Shown here piece after piece: positions 1 to 7,075 of a DNA stretch of 22,320 nt. Origin of the DNA: VGBK01 sp964548475 (GTDB lineage: Bacteria; Actinomycetota; Acidimicrobiia; Spongiisociales; UBA11373). The notes under the pieces were generated by a model, which had not been told where the DNA came from, ran no database searches, and saw nothing but the letters and a program-made list of their open reading frames with translations. A program made the position numbers and the translations under genes. The number at the start of each line of letters is the position of its first letter. The first letter of the stretch is position 1. The DNA is taken from the NCBI GenBank assembly GCA_964548475.1, contig CAZJRF010000023.1, forward strand, positions 1 to 22,320, given 5' to 3'.

Positions 1-138
1 CGGGCTGAGCCGCTTGAGCCGGCCGCGGTATTCGTCGCCGATGTTCTGGCTGCCGGTGAAACCGATGCGGCCGTCGACGATGAGGATCTTGCGATGGTTG
101 CGGAAGTTGACGCGGAGTCGGCCGCGGAGGGGGTAGAC
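1..138 (-). pseudogene. Phospholipase D / cardiolipin synthase-like fragment, 5' end missing
   Basis: Read on the minus strand from 138 to 1, the sequence encodes a typical first HKD half-site of cardiolipin synthase-type phospholipase D enzymes. NFRNHRKILIVDG contains H-x-K-x4-D and is followed by GFTGSQNIGDEY. These enzymes join or cleave phospholipid headgroups at the membrane. Upstream in the same frame there is no ATG, GTG or TTG before the TGA at 268-270 that ends the neighbouring kinase. The codons between 139 and 267 do not look like the expected N-terminal two-helix and linker region. The roughly 200 residues that normally precede the first HKD motif are therefore absent. The 3' part lies outside the window. 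It may be a decayed gene, a frameshifted gene or an assembly join. The family call is firm; the pseudogene call is moderate. Confidence 0.55.
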
Positions 139-140
139 CG

Positions 141-186
141 GCCCTCGAGGGCCGGGAGAGGCGCGAGAGCCTGCAGGGCTCTCGCG
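141..186. terminator. Two adjacent inverted repeats downstream of the glycerate kinase
   Basis: A perfect 12-base palindrome GCCCTCGAGGGC occupies 141-152. It is followed by a 10-bp stem CGCGAGAGCC (162-171) / GGCTCTCGCG (177-186) with loop TGCAG. Both lie within about 130 bases downstream of the minus-strand kinase stop, so the larger one could end that transcript. There is no T-tract. The rest of 187-267 shows no gene or clear signal. Confidence 0.4.
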
Positions 187-267
187 GAGAGGGCCTCCGC
201 ATAGTGCGAGCGGCCTCCGCCTCAGGGCGGGGGTCGCAACGCGATCGCCGGGGGCGCCGCGACCAAC

Positions 268-1602
268 TCACCCCCGTCTCGGTCGGTAGGCGATCATGAT
301 GTCGCCCACGTTGGTGCCCGTCGGCCCGCAGCGCAGCAGGTCCCCGCTGGCGGACAGATAGGGGAGGGCGTCGTTCTCGGCCAGGGCGGCCGTCGCGTCC
401 AGCCCCCGCGCCTGCCCCCGTTCCACCGTCCCGGCATCACCGATACCGCCGGCGGCGTCGGTGGGCCCGTCCACCCCGTCGGTGGCGAAGGAAGCCACCA
501 GTGCCCCGCCCGGGTCTCCGGCCAGGGCGAGGGCCGCCGCCAAGGCCACCTCCTGGTTGCGGCCCCCCCGGCCCGGCCCGGCCAGGGTTACCGTCGTCTC
601 GCCGGCGGAGATCAGCATCCGGCCGGGGGCGAGACCACGGGCGATCTCTCCCAGGCGGGTGCCGACGAATCGGGCCTCGCCCTCCACGGCCGTGGAGGAG
701 ACCCGGGCCTCGATGCCGCGGCCCGTCGCGGCCGCTTTCGCTGCCCGGGCCGCGGCGGCCCCGTCGGTCACCACCATCGCCGGCCCGGCGAAAGCTGCTC
801 CTCCCTTCGGCGTCTCGGGGCGGCGCCCGGCGGCCCCTTCCCGGAGAGCGCCGGCGGCCGCATCGGGCATCGCCAGGCCTCGGTCCTCGACGACGGCCAG
901 GGCGTCGGCGAAAGTGGTGGGATCGGGCACGGTGGGGCCCCCGGCGATGGCCTCGGGGGCGCTGCCCACCACGTCGGAGACCAGCAGAGTGACCAGGCGA
1001 GCCGGAGCGGACGCCCGGGCCAGGAATCCCCCCTTCAGGGCAGAGAGGTGCCGGCGCACGGTGTTGACCTCCGTGATGGGGGCCCCGCTGTGCAGGAGGG
1101 CCCGGTTGGCGGCCACCAGGTCGTCCAGGGTCAGGCCGGGGGCGGGCACCTCGGCGAGAGCAGAACCGCCCCCGGACACCAGAACGAGCACCAGGTCGTC
1201 CTCCCCGGCGTCCTTGGCAAAGGCCAGTAGGCGGCGTCCGGCCCGCAGGCTGCCGGTATCGGGAAGGGGGTGCCCGCCCGCCACTGCTTCCAGGGGCCCC
1301 ATCGGCCGGGAGGTGGCCGCCGGGGCCACCACCACTCCCGTCACCTCCAGCCCGGCGAGAGCCTCCAGGGCAGCACCGGCCATGGCCACCGCCGCTTTCC
1401 CCAGCGAGAGCACGATCACCCGTCCGCGAGGCAGGCTCACTCGTCTCCGTCCCAGGGCCAGCGCCCCGCCCCGGCGACGGAGACCCCGGCGCACGGCGGC
1501 GGCAGGATCGGCGGCGGCCAGGGCGCCGGCCAGGGCGGCGAGCACTTCCGCTCGCGGCCCGGGGTCGGCGGCGAGCACCGCGCGGTCGAATACGACGGCC
1601 AC
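268..1602 (-). CDS. Glycerate 2-kinase, type II (DUF4147 + MOFRL)
   Basis: The 444-residue protein matches the TtuD/GckA-type glycerate kinases, which phosphorylate D-glycerate to 2-phosphoglycerate in the cytoplasm and link glyoxylate, serine or tartrate breakdown to glycolysis. The N-terminal DUF4147 domain shows LSLGKAA (conserved Lys69), the glycine-rich SGGGSA (143-148) and the EVNTVRRHLSALKGG block (178-192). The C-terminal MOFRL domain has ETTVTL followed by GRGGRNQE and ends near TGTNVGD. The GTG start at 1602 gives the normal family length and lies 7 bases after a TAGAGT box. The open frame continues upstream through meaB on the opposite strand, but that part is an antisense shadow. 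It is divergent from meaB with only 48 bases between starts. Older annotations call such proteins hydroxypyruvate reductase. Confidence 0.9.
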   Translation of the reverse strand: MAVVFDRAVLAADPGPRAEVLAALAGALAAADPAAAVRRGLRRRGGALALGRRRVSLPRGRVIVLSLGKAAVAMAGAALEALAGLEVTGVVVAPAATSRPMGPLEAVAGGHPLPDTGSLRAGRRLLAFAKDAGEDDLVLVLVSGGGSALAEVPAPGLTLDDLVAANRALLHSGAPITEVNTVRRHLSALKGGFLARASAPARLVTLLVSDVVGSAPEAIAGGPTVPDPTTFADALAVVEDRGLAMPDAAAGALREGAAGRRPETPKGGAAFAGPAMVVTDGAAAARAAKAAATGRGIEARVSSTAVEGEARFVGTRLGEIARGLAPGRMLISAGETTVTLAGPGRGGRNQEVALAAALALAGDPGGALVASFATDGVDGPTDAAGGIGDAGTVERGQARGLDATAALAENDALPYLSASGDLLRCGPTGTNVGDIMIAYRPRRG

Positions 1603-1609
1603 CCCGGCG

Positions 1610-1615
1610 ACTCTA
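1610..1615 (-). promoter_or_regulatory. -10-like box TAGAGT for the glycerate kinase
   Basis: On the minus strand TAGAGT is followed by 7 bases and then the GTG start. This fits a TANNNT -10 element whose transcript would begin at the start codon (leaderless). No convincing -35 hexamer is visible. It lies in the 48-base divergent gap shared with the meaB promoter. Confidence 0.5.
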
Positions 1616-1638
1616 GGGGGACCGGTGCCCGCCGCGGG

Positions 1639-1644
1639 TATCCT
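1639..1644 (+). promoter_or_regulatory. -10-like box TATCCT for meaB
   Basis: TATCCT lies 6 bases before the meaB ATG at 1651, with no Shine-Dalgarno sequence between. This is consistent with leaderless transcription. It is back to back with the kinase -10 box at 1610-1615. Confidence 0.5.
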
Positions 1645-1650
1645 GCCGCG

Positions 1651-2622
1651 ATGCCCCTGAGCCACGACCCGGATGGCCTGGCCGAGGCCGCCTTCGACGG
1701 CGACCGGCGGGCGCTGGCCCGGCTGATCACCATTGTGGAGGAGGGCCGGCCCGGCGCTGATCGCGTGCTCGGCCTGGCCTACCCCCGCTCCGGACGCGCC
1801 TATCGCATCGGCATCACCGGGGCACCGGGGGCGGGGAAGAGCACCCTCACCGACGGCTTGATCACGGCGTTGCGCCGGCAGGACCGCGAGGTCGCCGTGC
1901 TGGCCGTCGACCCGACGAGTCCCTTCACCGGGGGAGCGGTGCTCGGGGACCGGGTCCGCATGCAGGATCACGCCTCCGACCCGGGGGTGTTCATTCGCTC
2001 GATGGCCAGCCGGGGGCACATGGGCGGCCTGTCGGCGGCGGCGCCCAAGGGCCTCACCCTGCTCGACGCCGCCGGGTTCCCCTATCTGCTCATTGAGACG
2101 GTGGGGGTGGGCCAGGACGAGGTGGAGGTGGCCGATGCCGCCGATACCACGCTGGTGGTGGTGACCCCCGGTTGGGGCGACGGCATCCAGGCCGCCAAGG
2201 CGGGGATCCTGGAGATCGGGGATGTGTTCCTGGTGAACAAGGCCGACCGTCCGGGGGTCGATGACGCCGTTGCCGACCTGCGCACCATGCTCGCCATGGG
2301 AGGGGAGCGCCCCTGGGCGCCTCCCATCGTGACCACGGTGGCCTCCCGGGGATCCGGGGTGGCCGAGGCGCTCGAGGCGGTGACGGCCCATCGCCAGCAC
2401 CTGGAGGAGAGCGGAGCTCTGGAGGCGGGACGGCGGGCGCGTCGTCTCGGCGAGTTGCGCTCCGCCCTGGCCGCCGCCTACGCCCGGCAGGCCGCGTCGG
2501 CAGCGGGGGAGCGGGAGCACCGGCGGCTTGCCAGCCTGGTCGAGGAAGGGCACCTCGACCCCTGGACGGCAGCCGAGCGCCTCCTGAAGAAGGTAGCCTC
2601 GGCTCCGAGTACACCCGGCTAG
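1651..2622 (+). CDS. meaB: MeaB/ArgK-type P-loop GTPase (methylmalonyl-CoA mutase chaperone)
   Basis: The 323-residue protein belongs to the G3E GTPases of the MeaB/ArgK group. These load and protect the adenosylcobalamin cofactor of methylmalonyl-CoA mutase or a related acyl-CoA mutase. Visible motifs are the Walker A GAPGAGKST (57-65), VDPTSPFTGGAVLGDRVRM after strand 3 (87-104), ETVGVGQ at the switch region (149-155) and NKAD for guanine recognition (196-199). The C-terminal helices (from about 250) match the dimerisation arm. The ATG at 1651 gives the usual length. No mutase gene lies in the window; the next gene is an enoyl-CoA hydratase 66 bases downstream, supporting an acyl-CoA role. 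The mutase served may be encoded elsewhere and could also be ethylmalonyl- or isobutyryl-CoA mutase. Confidence 0.92.
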   Translation: MPLSHDPDGLAEAAFDGDRRALARLITIVEEGRPGADRVLGLAYPRSGRAYRIGITGAPGAGKSTLTDGLITALRRQDREVAVLAVDPTSPFTGGAVLGDRVRMQDHASDPGVFIRSMASRGHMGGLSAAAPKGLTLLDAAGFPYLLIETVGVGQDEVEVADAADTTLVVVTPGWGDGIQAAKAGILEIGDVFLVNKADRPGVDDAVADLRTMLAMGGERPWAPPIVTTVASRGSGVAEALEAVTAHRQHLEESGALEAGRRARRLGELRSALAAAYARQAASAAGEREHRRLASLVEEGHLDPWTAAERLLKKVASAPSTPG

Positions 2623-2688
2623 ACGCGGGGCCGACTCCCCGGCCCGGGGGGCCGCCGCGAGGGGCTCGTGGAGCAGCAAGGAGGCATC

Positions 2689-3453
2689 GTGAGCCTGGTC
2701 GACTACACCGTGGACGGCGCCGTGGCCGTCCTCACCCTCAACCGTCCCCCGGTCAACGCCCTGTCATCGGCTTTGGCCGCCGACCTGGCCGCGGCGGTCC
2801 AGCAGGCCGCCGACCCGGCGGTGCGCGCCGTGGTGGTGACCGGCAGCCCCCACTTCGCGGCGGGCGCCGACATCACCGAGCTGCAGGCCGCCGCCGCGGG
2901 GGATGACAAGGCCCTGGCCTCGGACCTTCTGCGCGCGCTGAACGCACTGGAGAACCTGCGCAAGCCCGTCATCGCCGCGGTGCGGGGCTTCGCTCTGGGC
3001 GGCGGGCTGGAGCTGGCCGTGGCCTGCGACTTCCGCTACCTGGCTGAGGACGCGCGGGTGGGAGTCCCGGAGATCAAGCTGGGCATCTACCCGGGCGCGG
3101 GCGGCACCCAGCGGCTGCCGCGCTTGATCGGGCTGGCCAAGGCCCGCGACCTGATCTACACCGGCCGCCACGTGCGGGCCGACGAGGCGCTGGCGATCGG
3201 CCTGGCCGACCGGGTGGTCCCCACCGACGAGCTGGCCGGAGCGGCCATGGAAGCCGCCCGGGGGCTGGCCGCAGGCGCCACGGTGGCGATCGGGGCTGCG
3301 AAGCGGGCCATCAACGGGGGCGTCGGGCGCTCGCTGAAGAAGGGCCTGAAGATGGAGGCCGAGGGCTTCCTGCAGTGCCTGGTCACCGAGGATGCCCGGG
3401 AGGGCCTGGCCGCCTTCCTGGAGAAGCGCGAGGCGATGTTCAAGGGGCGGTGA
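2689..3453 (+). CDS. Enoyl-CoA hydratase/isomerase (crotonase family)
   Basis: The 254-residue crotonase-fold protein probably hydrates trans-2-enoyl-CoA to 3-hydroxyacyl-CoA in fatty-acid or branched-chain acyl-CoA breakdown. The oxyanion-hole segments are AAGADITEL (58-66) and FALGGGLELAVACD (101-114). Both acid/base glutamates of true hydratases are kept: Glu108, and Glu128 in PEIKLGIYPGAGGTQRLPR. The start chosen is GTG 2689, preceded by AAGGAGG at 2678-2684. A GTG at 2668 would add seven residues that include this ribosome site. It lies 66 bases after meaB and is likely cotranscribed with it. The last 14 bases overlap the end of the convergent SRPBCC gene. Exact substrate chain length cannot be read from the sequence. 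Confidence 0.9.
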   Translation: MSLVDYTVDGAVAVLTLNRPPVNALSSALAADLAAAVQQAADPAVRAVVVTGSPHFAAGADITELQAAAAGDDKALASDLLRALNALENLRKPVIAAVRGFALGGGLELAVACDFRYLAEDARVGVPEIKLGIYPGAGGTQRLPRLIGLAKARDLIYTGRHVRADEALAIGLADRVVPTDELAGAAMEAARGLAAGATVAIGAAKRAINGGVGRSLKKGLKMEAEGFLQCLVTEDAREGLAAFLEKREAMFKGR

Positions 3454-3880
3454 GCCGCCGCCGCAGTCGGCGCAGGTTGCGCCGCCACACCAGGTAGAAG
3501 ACCGGGCGGGCCGCCAGGGCCCCCAGCGGTCCGCCGAATAACCAGGGGAAGTGCACCTGCTCCTCCCAGGTGAAGCGGGTCACTTCGGGCCCGGCCGGCT
3601 CGAGGAGGAAGCGGCCCCGGCCGCTGAAGAGGCCGCGGTGCTCCACCCCGATGCAACGGGGCGGCTCCCATTCGACTACTTCCATGATGTCTTCGGTGCG
3701 CGGCAGCCCGAAGCGGGTGCCTACGGCGAGGCGGGTGCCAACACCGGCGCGGGCTTCGCTCAGGAAGCGGATGGAATCGACGTCGGCCATCCACTCGGCA
3801 TGGCGATCAAAGCGGCTCACCTCGTCCCAGGCAGGCCCGATCGCCGTGGGGAGAAGGATGGAGTTTCTGATGGGGCGCAC
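3440..3880 (-). CDS. SRPBCC (START/polyketide-cyclase-like) family protein
   Basis: The 146-residue protein has the pattern of SRPBCC hydrophobic-ligand-binding folds. The N-terminal strand (RNSILLPTAIGPAWDEVSRF) is followed by the helix and W-M-A-D segment, then GVGTRLAV, then EVVEWEPPRCIGVEH, and a final beta pair EVTRFTWEEQVHF before a basic C-terminal helix. Members bind lipids, sterols or aromatic polyketides, or act as activator (AHSA1-like) proteins; the ligand here is unknown. The GTG start at 3880 lies 6 bases after a TACGCT box. It is divergent from the alpha/beta-hydrolase-fold gene (59-base gap) and its stop is inside the last codons of the crotonase gene. The very basic tail (RRNLRRLRRRLTAP) reads through the overlap and may be partly a by-product of it. 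Confidence 0.8.
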   Translation of the reverse strand: MRPIRNSILLPTAIGPAWDEVSRFDRHAEWMADVDSIRFLSEARAGVGTRLAVGTRFGLPRTEDIMEVVEWEPPRCIGVEHRGLFSGRGRFLLEPAGPEVTRFTWEEQVHFPWLFGGPLGALAARPVFYLVWRRNLRRLRRRLTAP

Positions 3881-3886
3881 GCCGGC

Positions 3887-3892
3887 AGCGTA
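3887..3892 (-). promoter_or_regulatory. -10-like box TACGCT for the SRPBCC gene
   Basis: On the minus strand TACGCT is followed by 6 bases and the GTG start at 3880. No ribosome-binding site fits in between, so the transcript would be leaderless. Confidence 0.45.
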
Positions 3893-3924
3893 GTGGTAGG
3901 CCGGTCGTGTCCCCGGGCGACGGG

Positions 3925-3930
3925 TACCAT
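3925..3930 (+). promoter_or_regulatory. -10-like box TACCAT for the hydrolase-fold gene
   Basis: TACCAT ends 9 bases before the ATG at 3940. A transcript starting about 7 bases after the box would have a leader of only two or three bases. A GTG at 3907 is also in frame but lies upstream of this box. Confidence 0.4.
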
Positions 3931-3939
3931 CGGCGGGCG

Positions 3940-5115
3940 ATGGCGAGTGTGCGCGCGCGGCGGTGGCTGGGGAGGGTGGCGGCGGCGCTGATCACCCTGC
4001 TGGTCCTGCTGATTGTGGCCGCCACCTGGGTGTACAGCGAGCAGATTGAAGACCGGCTGCTCGGGTCCGGGGCGGTTCCCCGCGAGTACGACCTGAAGGT
4101 GCTGACCGTGGGCGACGACCGAGTATTGCTGGCGCCTGCAGTCGCGGCCGGGGCGCCCGGAATCTGGGGGTTGGAGTGGGAAACCGGCTACGCCCGGGTC
4201 GGGCCGGTGACGGGCGTAACGGCCGCCGGGGTGACGCGCCCGCTCCTGGAGACGGCCGGCTACCTGCGGCCCGGCCTGGCCGCCCGCCTGGACGCTCCGG
4301 CCTACGAGTCCGACCCCGCCGACGCCGGGGTCGACTATCGGCCGGTCATCGTCGAGGGTCCCCTGGGGAACTACCCCGCCTGGCGCACGGAAGGGTCGGA
4401 CGACACCTGGGTGCTGCTGGTGCACGGGCGCGATTCGTCGCGGCGCCAGGCCCTGCGGGCTCTTCCCTCCCTGGCGGCGGCAGGCTTCCCCACGCTGATC
4501 ATCACCTATCGCAACGACCCGGGCGCGCCGGAGGCCGGCGGCCGCTCCGGCCTGGGCGACCCCGAGTGGGAGGATCTGGAGGCGGCGGTCGAGTACACCC
4601 TCGATCAGGGAGCGGCGGACGTGGTGCTGATGGGTTACGGCACCGGTGGCACCGCGGCCGCCATCTTCCTGCGCGAGTCGGCCCTGGCCTCCGCCGTGGC
4701 CGGCCTGATACTCGACTCCCCGGTGCTCGACGCGGGGGCAGTGGTCGATGCGCACGCCCAGGCCCGCAATGTGCCGGGGTTCATCGCCGGCTGGGCGAAG
4801 GGCCTGGCCACGTTGCGTTTCGGGGTGGATTGGGGGGGACTGAACCAGGCCGGCCCGACCACCCGCTTCGAAGTGCCCATTCTTCTGTTCCACGGTGAAG
4901 AGGATGCCGAGGCACCGGTGGAGGTCAGCGACCGGTTCGCCCAACTGCATTCCGGCCTGGTTCGCTATGTTCGTACGCCGGGGGTAGGCCACGCCGCGTC
5001 TTGGAACGCCGACCCCGCCCGGTATGAAGCGGCGCTGGCCGCCTTCCTGGAGGAGACGGCCGCCGGTCCGACCCCGGGGCCGGACCCCGATCCGGCTCCG
5101 GAGCCCGGCGGTTAG
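3940..5115 (+). CDS. Membrane-anchored alpha/beta-hydrolase-fold protein lacking the nucleophile serine
   Basis: The 391-residue protein starts with a basic stretch and one transmembrane helix (about 11-31). It then has an extracytoplasmic domain and an alpha/beta-hydrolase core from about residue 155. The fold is shown by VLLVHGRDSSRR (oxyanion loop), FPTLIITYRNDPGAP, HGEEDAEAP with the likely catalytic Asp322, and GVGH with His351. The nucleophile elbow, normally G-x-S-x-G, reads GYGTGG, so residue 234 is Gly (codon GGC at 4639-4641). The enzyme should be inactive unless Thr235 substitutes. One base change (AGC to GGC) would explain it. The tail is rich in Pro, Asp and Gly. The ATG at 3940 was chosen because it begins the signal-anchor; GTG 3907 would add 11 residues. 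The stop overlaps the stop of the convergent NUDIX gene. Confidence 0.85.
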   Translation: MASVRARRWLGRVAAALITLLVLLIVAATWVYSEQIEDRLLGSGAVPREYDLKVLTVGDDRVLLAPAVAAGAPGIWGLEWETGYARVGPVTGVTAAGVTRPLLETAGYLRPGLAARLDAPAYESDPADAGVDYRPVIVEGPLGNYPAWRTEGSDDTWVLLVHGRDSSRRQALRALPSLAAAGFPTLIITYRNDPGAPEAGGRSGLGDPEWEDLEAAVEYTLDQGAADVVLMGYGTGGTAAAIFLRESALASAVAGLILDSPVLDAGAVVDAHAQARNVPGFIAGWAKGLATLRFGVDWGGLNQAGPTTRFEVPILLFHGEEDAEAPVEVSDRFAQLHSGLVRYVRTPGVGHAASWNADPARYEAALAAFLEETAAGPTPGPDPDPAPEPGG

Positions 5116-6122
5116 GAACTTACCGCGCCGATGGCGGCCTGCTCCCGCAGGTGGCCGCGAGCGGAGTGGAACAGGGCCTTGTCGAAGAACAGCACGATGC
5201 GGCGGCTGAGCTCCATCACCCGGTAGACGTCGAGCGGGCTGGCCAGGATCTGATGCTCCCGGGCGAAGGCCCAGATCTCCTTGCGCAGCAGAGTTAGCGC
5301 GCTCAGCAACTCGTCGAGGGGATACCCCTGCCGGGCTCGCGCCCGGCCGATCTCAAAGTAGAAGGCCTCCATGGTGCGTTCCGCCGAGGGTTCTCGCAGC
5401 CAGGTGCAGAAGCGGGAGAGGGCCTCCAGGGCGGCTCCCCTGACCTCGGGCAGATCGCGCCGGGCGTAGGTGGGCGTCGTCGGGTTCGAGCGCACCTGTT
5501 CCAGCCAGCGCCCGCAGATCTCCTCCGCTCGCTCCTCGACCAGGGCCACGAGCGCGTCGGAGAGCAAGCCTTCCCCGCGCTCGGAGTACAGATGAGCGAA
5601 TGAGTCCTGTATCGCCCAGGGCTCGCGGTGCAGGGCTTGACAGACTGCCAGCGCCTCGGTGTGGGCGGCGAAGGCCAGCTGGGGAAGAGCGGAAAGAGAG
5701 AACCAGCCGAGGGCGGCGGCGTCGTCGCCCGGCTGCTCTGCCCCTCCGGTCTGCTCGGCCTCGAAGCAGATGAAGAGCAGGTCCCCGTAGAAGTTGTCGG
5801 GCGTCGACCGGGCGGTGAGCAGGCGGGAGATCCTGGCTTCCAGGCCGGTCTCCTCGCGCAGCTCGCGCACGGCCGCCTGGTCGATAGTCTCACCCAACTC
5901 GGCAAAGCCGCCCGGCAGGCACCACATGCCGGCGTGGGGAGCCTTCTTCCGCTCGACGAGCAGGGCCTCGCGCTCGGGGTTGAGCACCACGGCCGCCGCC
6001 ACCGGCACCGGGTTGCGATAGGCAATCGCCCCGCAGGCGGTGCACACCTCCCGCTCCCGCCCTTCGATGGTGGCCCTGGTGAGCTGTGCCCCGCAGTTGG
6101 CGCAGAAGGGGCCGGCGGTCAT
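5112..6122 (-). CDS. Zn-ribbon NUDIX hydrolase fused to an RsbRD-like helical domain
   Basis: The 336-residue protein has three parts. A zinc ribbon (Cys7, Cys10, Cys27, Cys30) leads into a NUDIX domain (about 38-165) with an intact box: Gly72, Glu78, Arg86-Glu87, Glu90-Glu91, Gly93. These residues bind the metal used to cleave nucleoside-diphosphate-linked substrates such as NADH or ADP-ribose. Residues about 185-325 are all-helical (ERAEEICGRWLEQVR, then GRARARQGYPLDELLSALTLLR). They resemble the RsbRD_N-type four-helix input domain found at the start of stressosome proteins and sensor kinases; this assignment is by pattern memory and is tentative. The pairing is unusual. The ATG at 6122 overlaps the stop of the upstream methyltransferase gene by 4 bases (ATGA), implying translational coupling. 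The substrate is unknown. Confidence 0.85.
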   Translation of the reverse strand: MTAGPFCANCGAQLTRATIEGREREVCTACGAIAYRNPVPVAAAVVLNPEREALLVERKKAPHAGMWCLPGGFAELGETIDQAAVRELREETGLEARISRLLTARSTPDNFYGDLLFICFEAEQTGGAEQPGDDAAALGWFSLSALPQLAFAAHTEALAVCQALHREPWAIQDSFAHLYSERGEGLLSDALVALVEERAEEICGRWLEQVRSNPTTPTYARRDLPEVRGAALEALSRFCTWLREPSAERTMEAFYFEIGRARARQGYPLDELLSALTLLRKEIWAFAREHQILASPLDVYRVMELSRRIVLFFDKALFHSARGHLREQAAIGAVSS

Positions 6123-6919
6123 GGGCTCGGTCCCGTGCAAAGGAAGATCGCATCGTCCTTCTCGATCGTGATGCTGCCCGCATGGCGCAGAAGTTCGCCC
6201 GCCTGCTCCTCTATGCCGGCCGGGGTCGTGAAGGCGGGGCCGGCGGTGGGAGCGAGCTGAGGGGCTTTGAAACGAACCAGCGTCCGGAAGTCGCTCATGT
6301 CGCTCGCGCGGAAGGTCAGGGTGTTCGGGTAGGGGCGCTGTTCGACCCGGGCGAAGTGCTTCCCCAGCAGGCGGGCCCCGTTCTCGGCCGAGAAGCCGCG
6401 GATGAAGGTTCTGAGGACGGAGCGCTCCGGTGGGATGCCCAGCGCCCCGAGCAGGCCGGAGAAGTCCGTTTCGCGGTGGGTCACCGCCAGGAACGACCCG
6501 CCGGGCTGGAGCACTCGTGCCACCTCCGGGATGATGGCCGGGAAGAAGTACAGCGAGTAGGAGGCGATCACCAGGTCGAAAGTCCGCGAGGGGAAGTCCA
6601 GATGGGAGACCAGGGTCCGGCAGAGGAAACTGCCCCGGCACCCGCCGGCGGCGGCCGCGGCGAGGAAGGCCGGGCGGTTCCCCGGATGGGCATCCACCCC
6701 GATGATCGAGGTCCCGGGGGAGGCCTTCCCGGCCAGGGCCCGGGCCATGAAGCCGAACCCGCAGCCGAGGTCGAGGAGGCGGTGGACCCGGCTGAAGTTG
6801 ATGCCCTCGAAGGCGGAGCGGCGGACGTCCATCCGGTTGCTCGAGTGGCGGCGGATGATGTCGGAGACCGTCTCGTGCAGAGCCGGCTCCGGGTAGCCGA
6901 TGTCGGGGGGCTGTTGCAT
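6119..6919 (-). CDS. Class I SAM-dependent methyltransferase
   Basis: The 266-residue protein has the Rossmann-like methyltransferase signature. Motif I is LLDLGCGFG (49-56), followed by an acidic end of strand 2 at IGVDAHPG (Asp76). Motif IV-like FDLVIASYSLYFF (114-126) and RVLQPGGSFLAV (135-146) complete the SAM-binding core. It would methylate a small molecule or a cell component in the cytoplasm; the sequence does not tell which. The C-terminal 100 residues (from SGLLGALGIPPERS) form the likely substrate cap. The ATG at 6919 is 8 bases after a CATAAT box. It is the first gene of a two-gene unit with the NUDIX-fusion gene, overlapping it by 4 bases. This suggests the two products work in one process. 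Confidence 0.85.
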   Translation of the reverse strand: MQQPPDIGYPEPALHETVSDIIRRHSSNRMDVRRSAFEGINFSRVHRLLDLGCGFGFMARALAGKASPGTSIIGVDAHPGNRPAFLAAAAAGGCRGSFLCRTLVSHLDFPSRTFDLVIASYSLYFFPAIIPEVARVLQPGGSFLAVTHRETDFSGLLGALGIPPERSVLRTFIRGFSAENGARLLGKHFARVEQRPYPNTLTFRASDMSDFRTLVRFKAPQLAPTAGPAFTTPAGIEEQAGELLRHAGSITIEKDDAIFLCTGPSP

Positions 6920-6927
6920 GCGCCCTG

Positions 6928-6933
6928 ATTATG
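6928..6933 (-). promoter_or_regulatory. -10-like box CATAAT for the methyltransferase-NUDIX unit
   Basis: On the minus strand CATAAT is one base from consensus TATAAT and lies 8 bases before the ATG at 6919. It is the most AT-rich spot in the 165-base divergent gap 6920-7084, which otherwise shows no gene or clear repeat. Confidence 0.5.
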
Positions 6934-7068
6934 ACGCACGGCGCCGGCGGCGGCCGGGCTGGGGGCCTGCCGTGAATCGTCCGTCGCGTGAGCGGCGGCC
7001 GGTGCCACAATCGACCGTGATGGCCTTGCCTGGTGAATGCCGTCCGCGCCGCGGCCGCCCGCCCCGTG

Positions 7069-7075
7069 TAGAGAT
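7069..7075 (+). promoter_or_regulatory. Weak -10-like TAGAGAT before mnmA
   Basis: TAGAGAT lies 9 bases before the mnmA GTG at 7085. It does not match TANNNT exactly, so this call is weak. No Shine-Dalgarno sequence is obvious between it and the start. Confidence 0.25.

Noticed and set aside
1603..2679. Long minus-strand frame continuous with the glycerate kinase
   Set aside because: It is antisense to meaB, has no domain, and reflects stop-poor high-G+C DNA. The family N-terminus begins at 1602.
6123..7010. Minus-strand upstream extension of the NUDIX frame
   Set aside because: It overlaps the methyltransferase in another frame with Pro/Arg-rich nonsense. The zinc ribbon starts right after the ATG at 6122.
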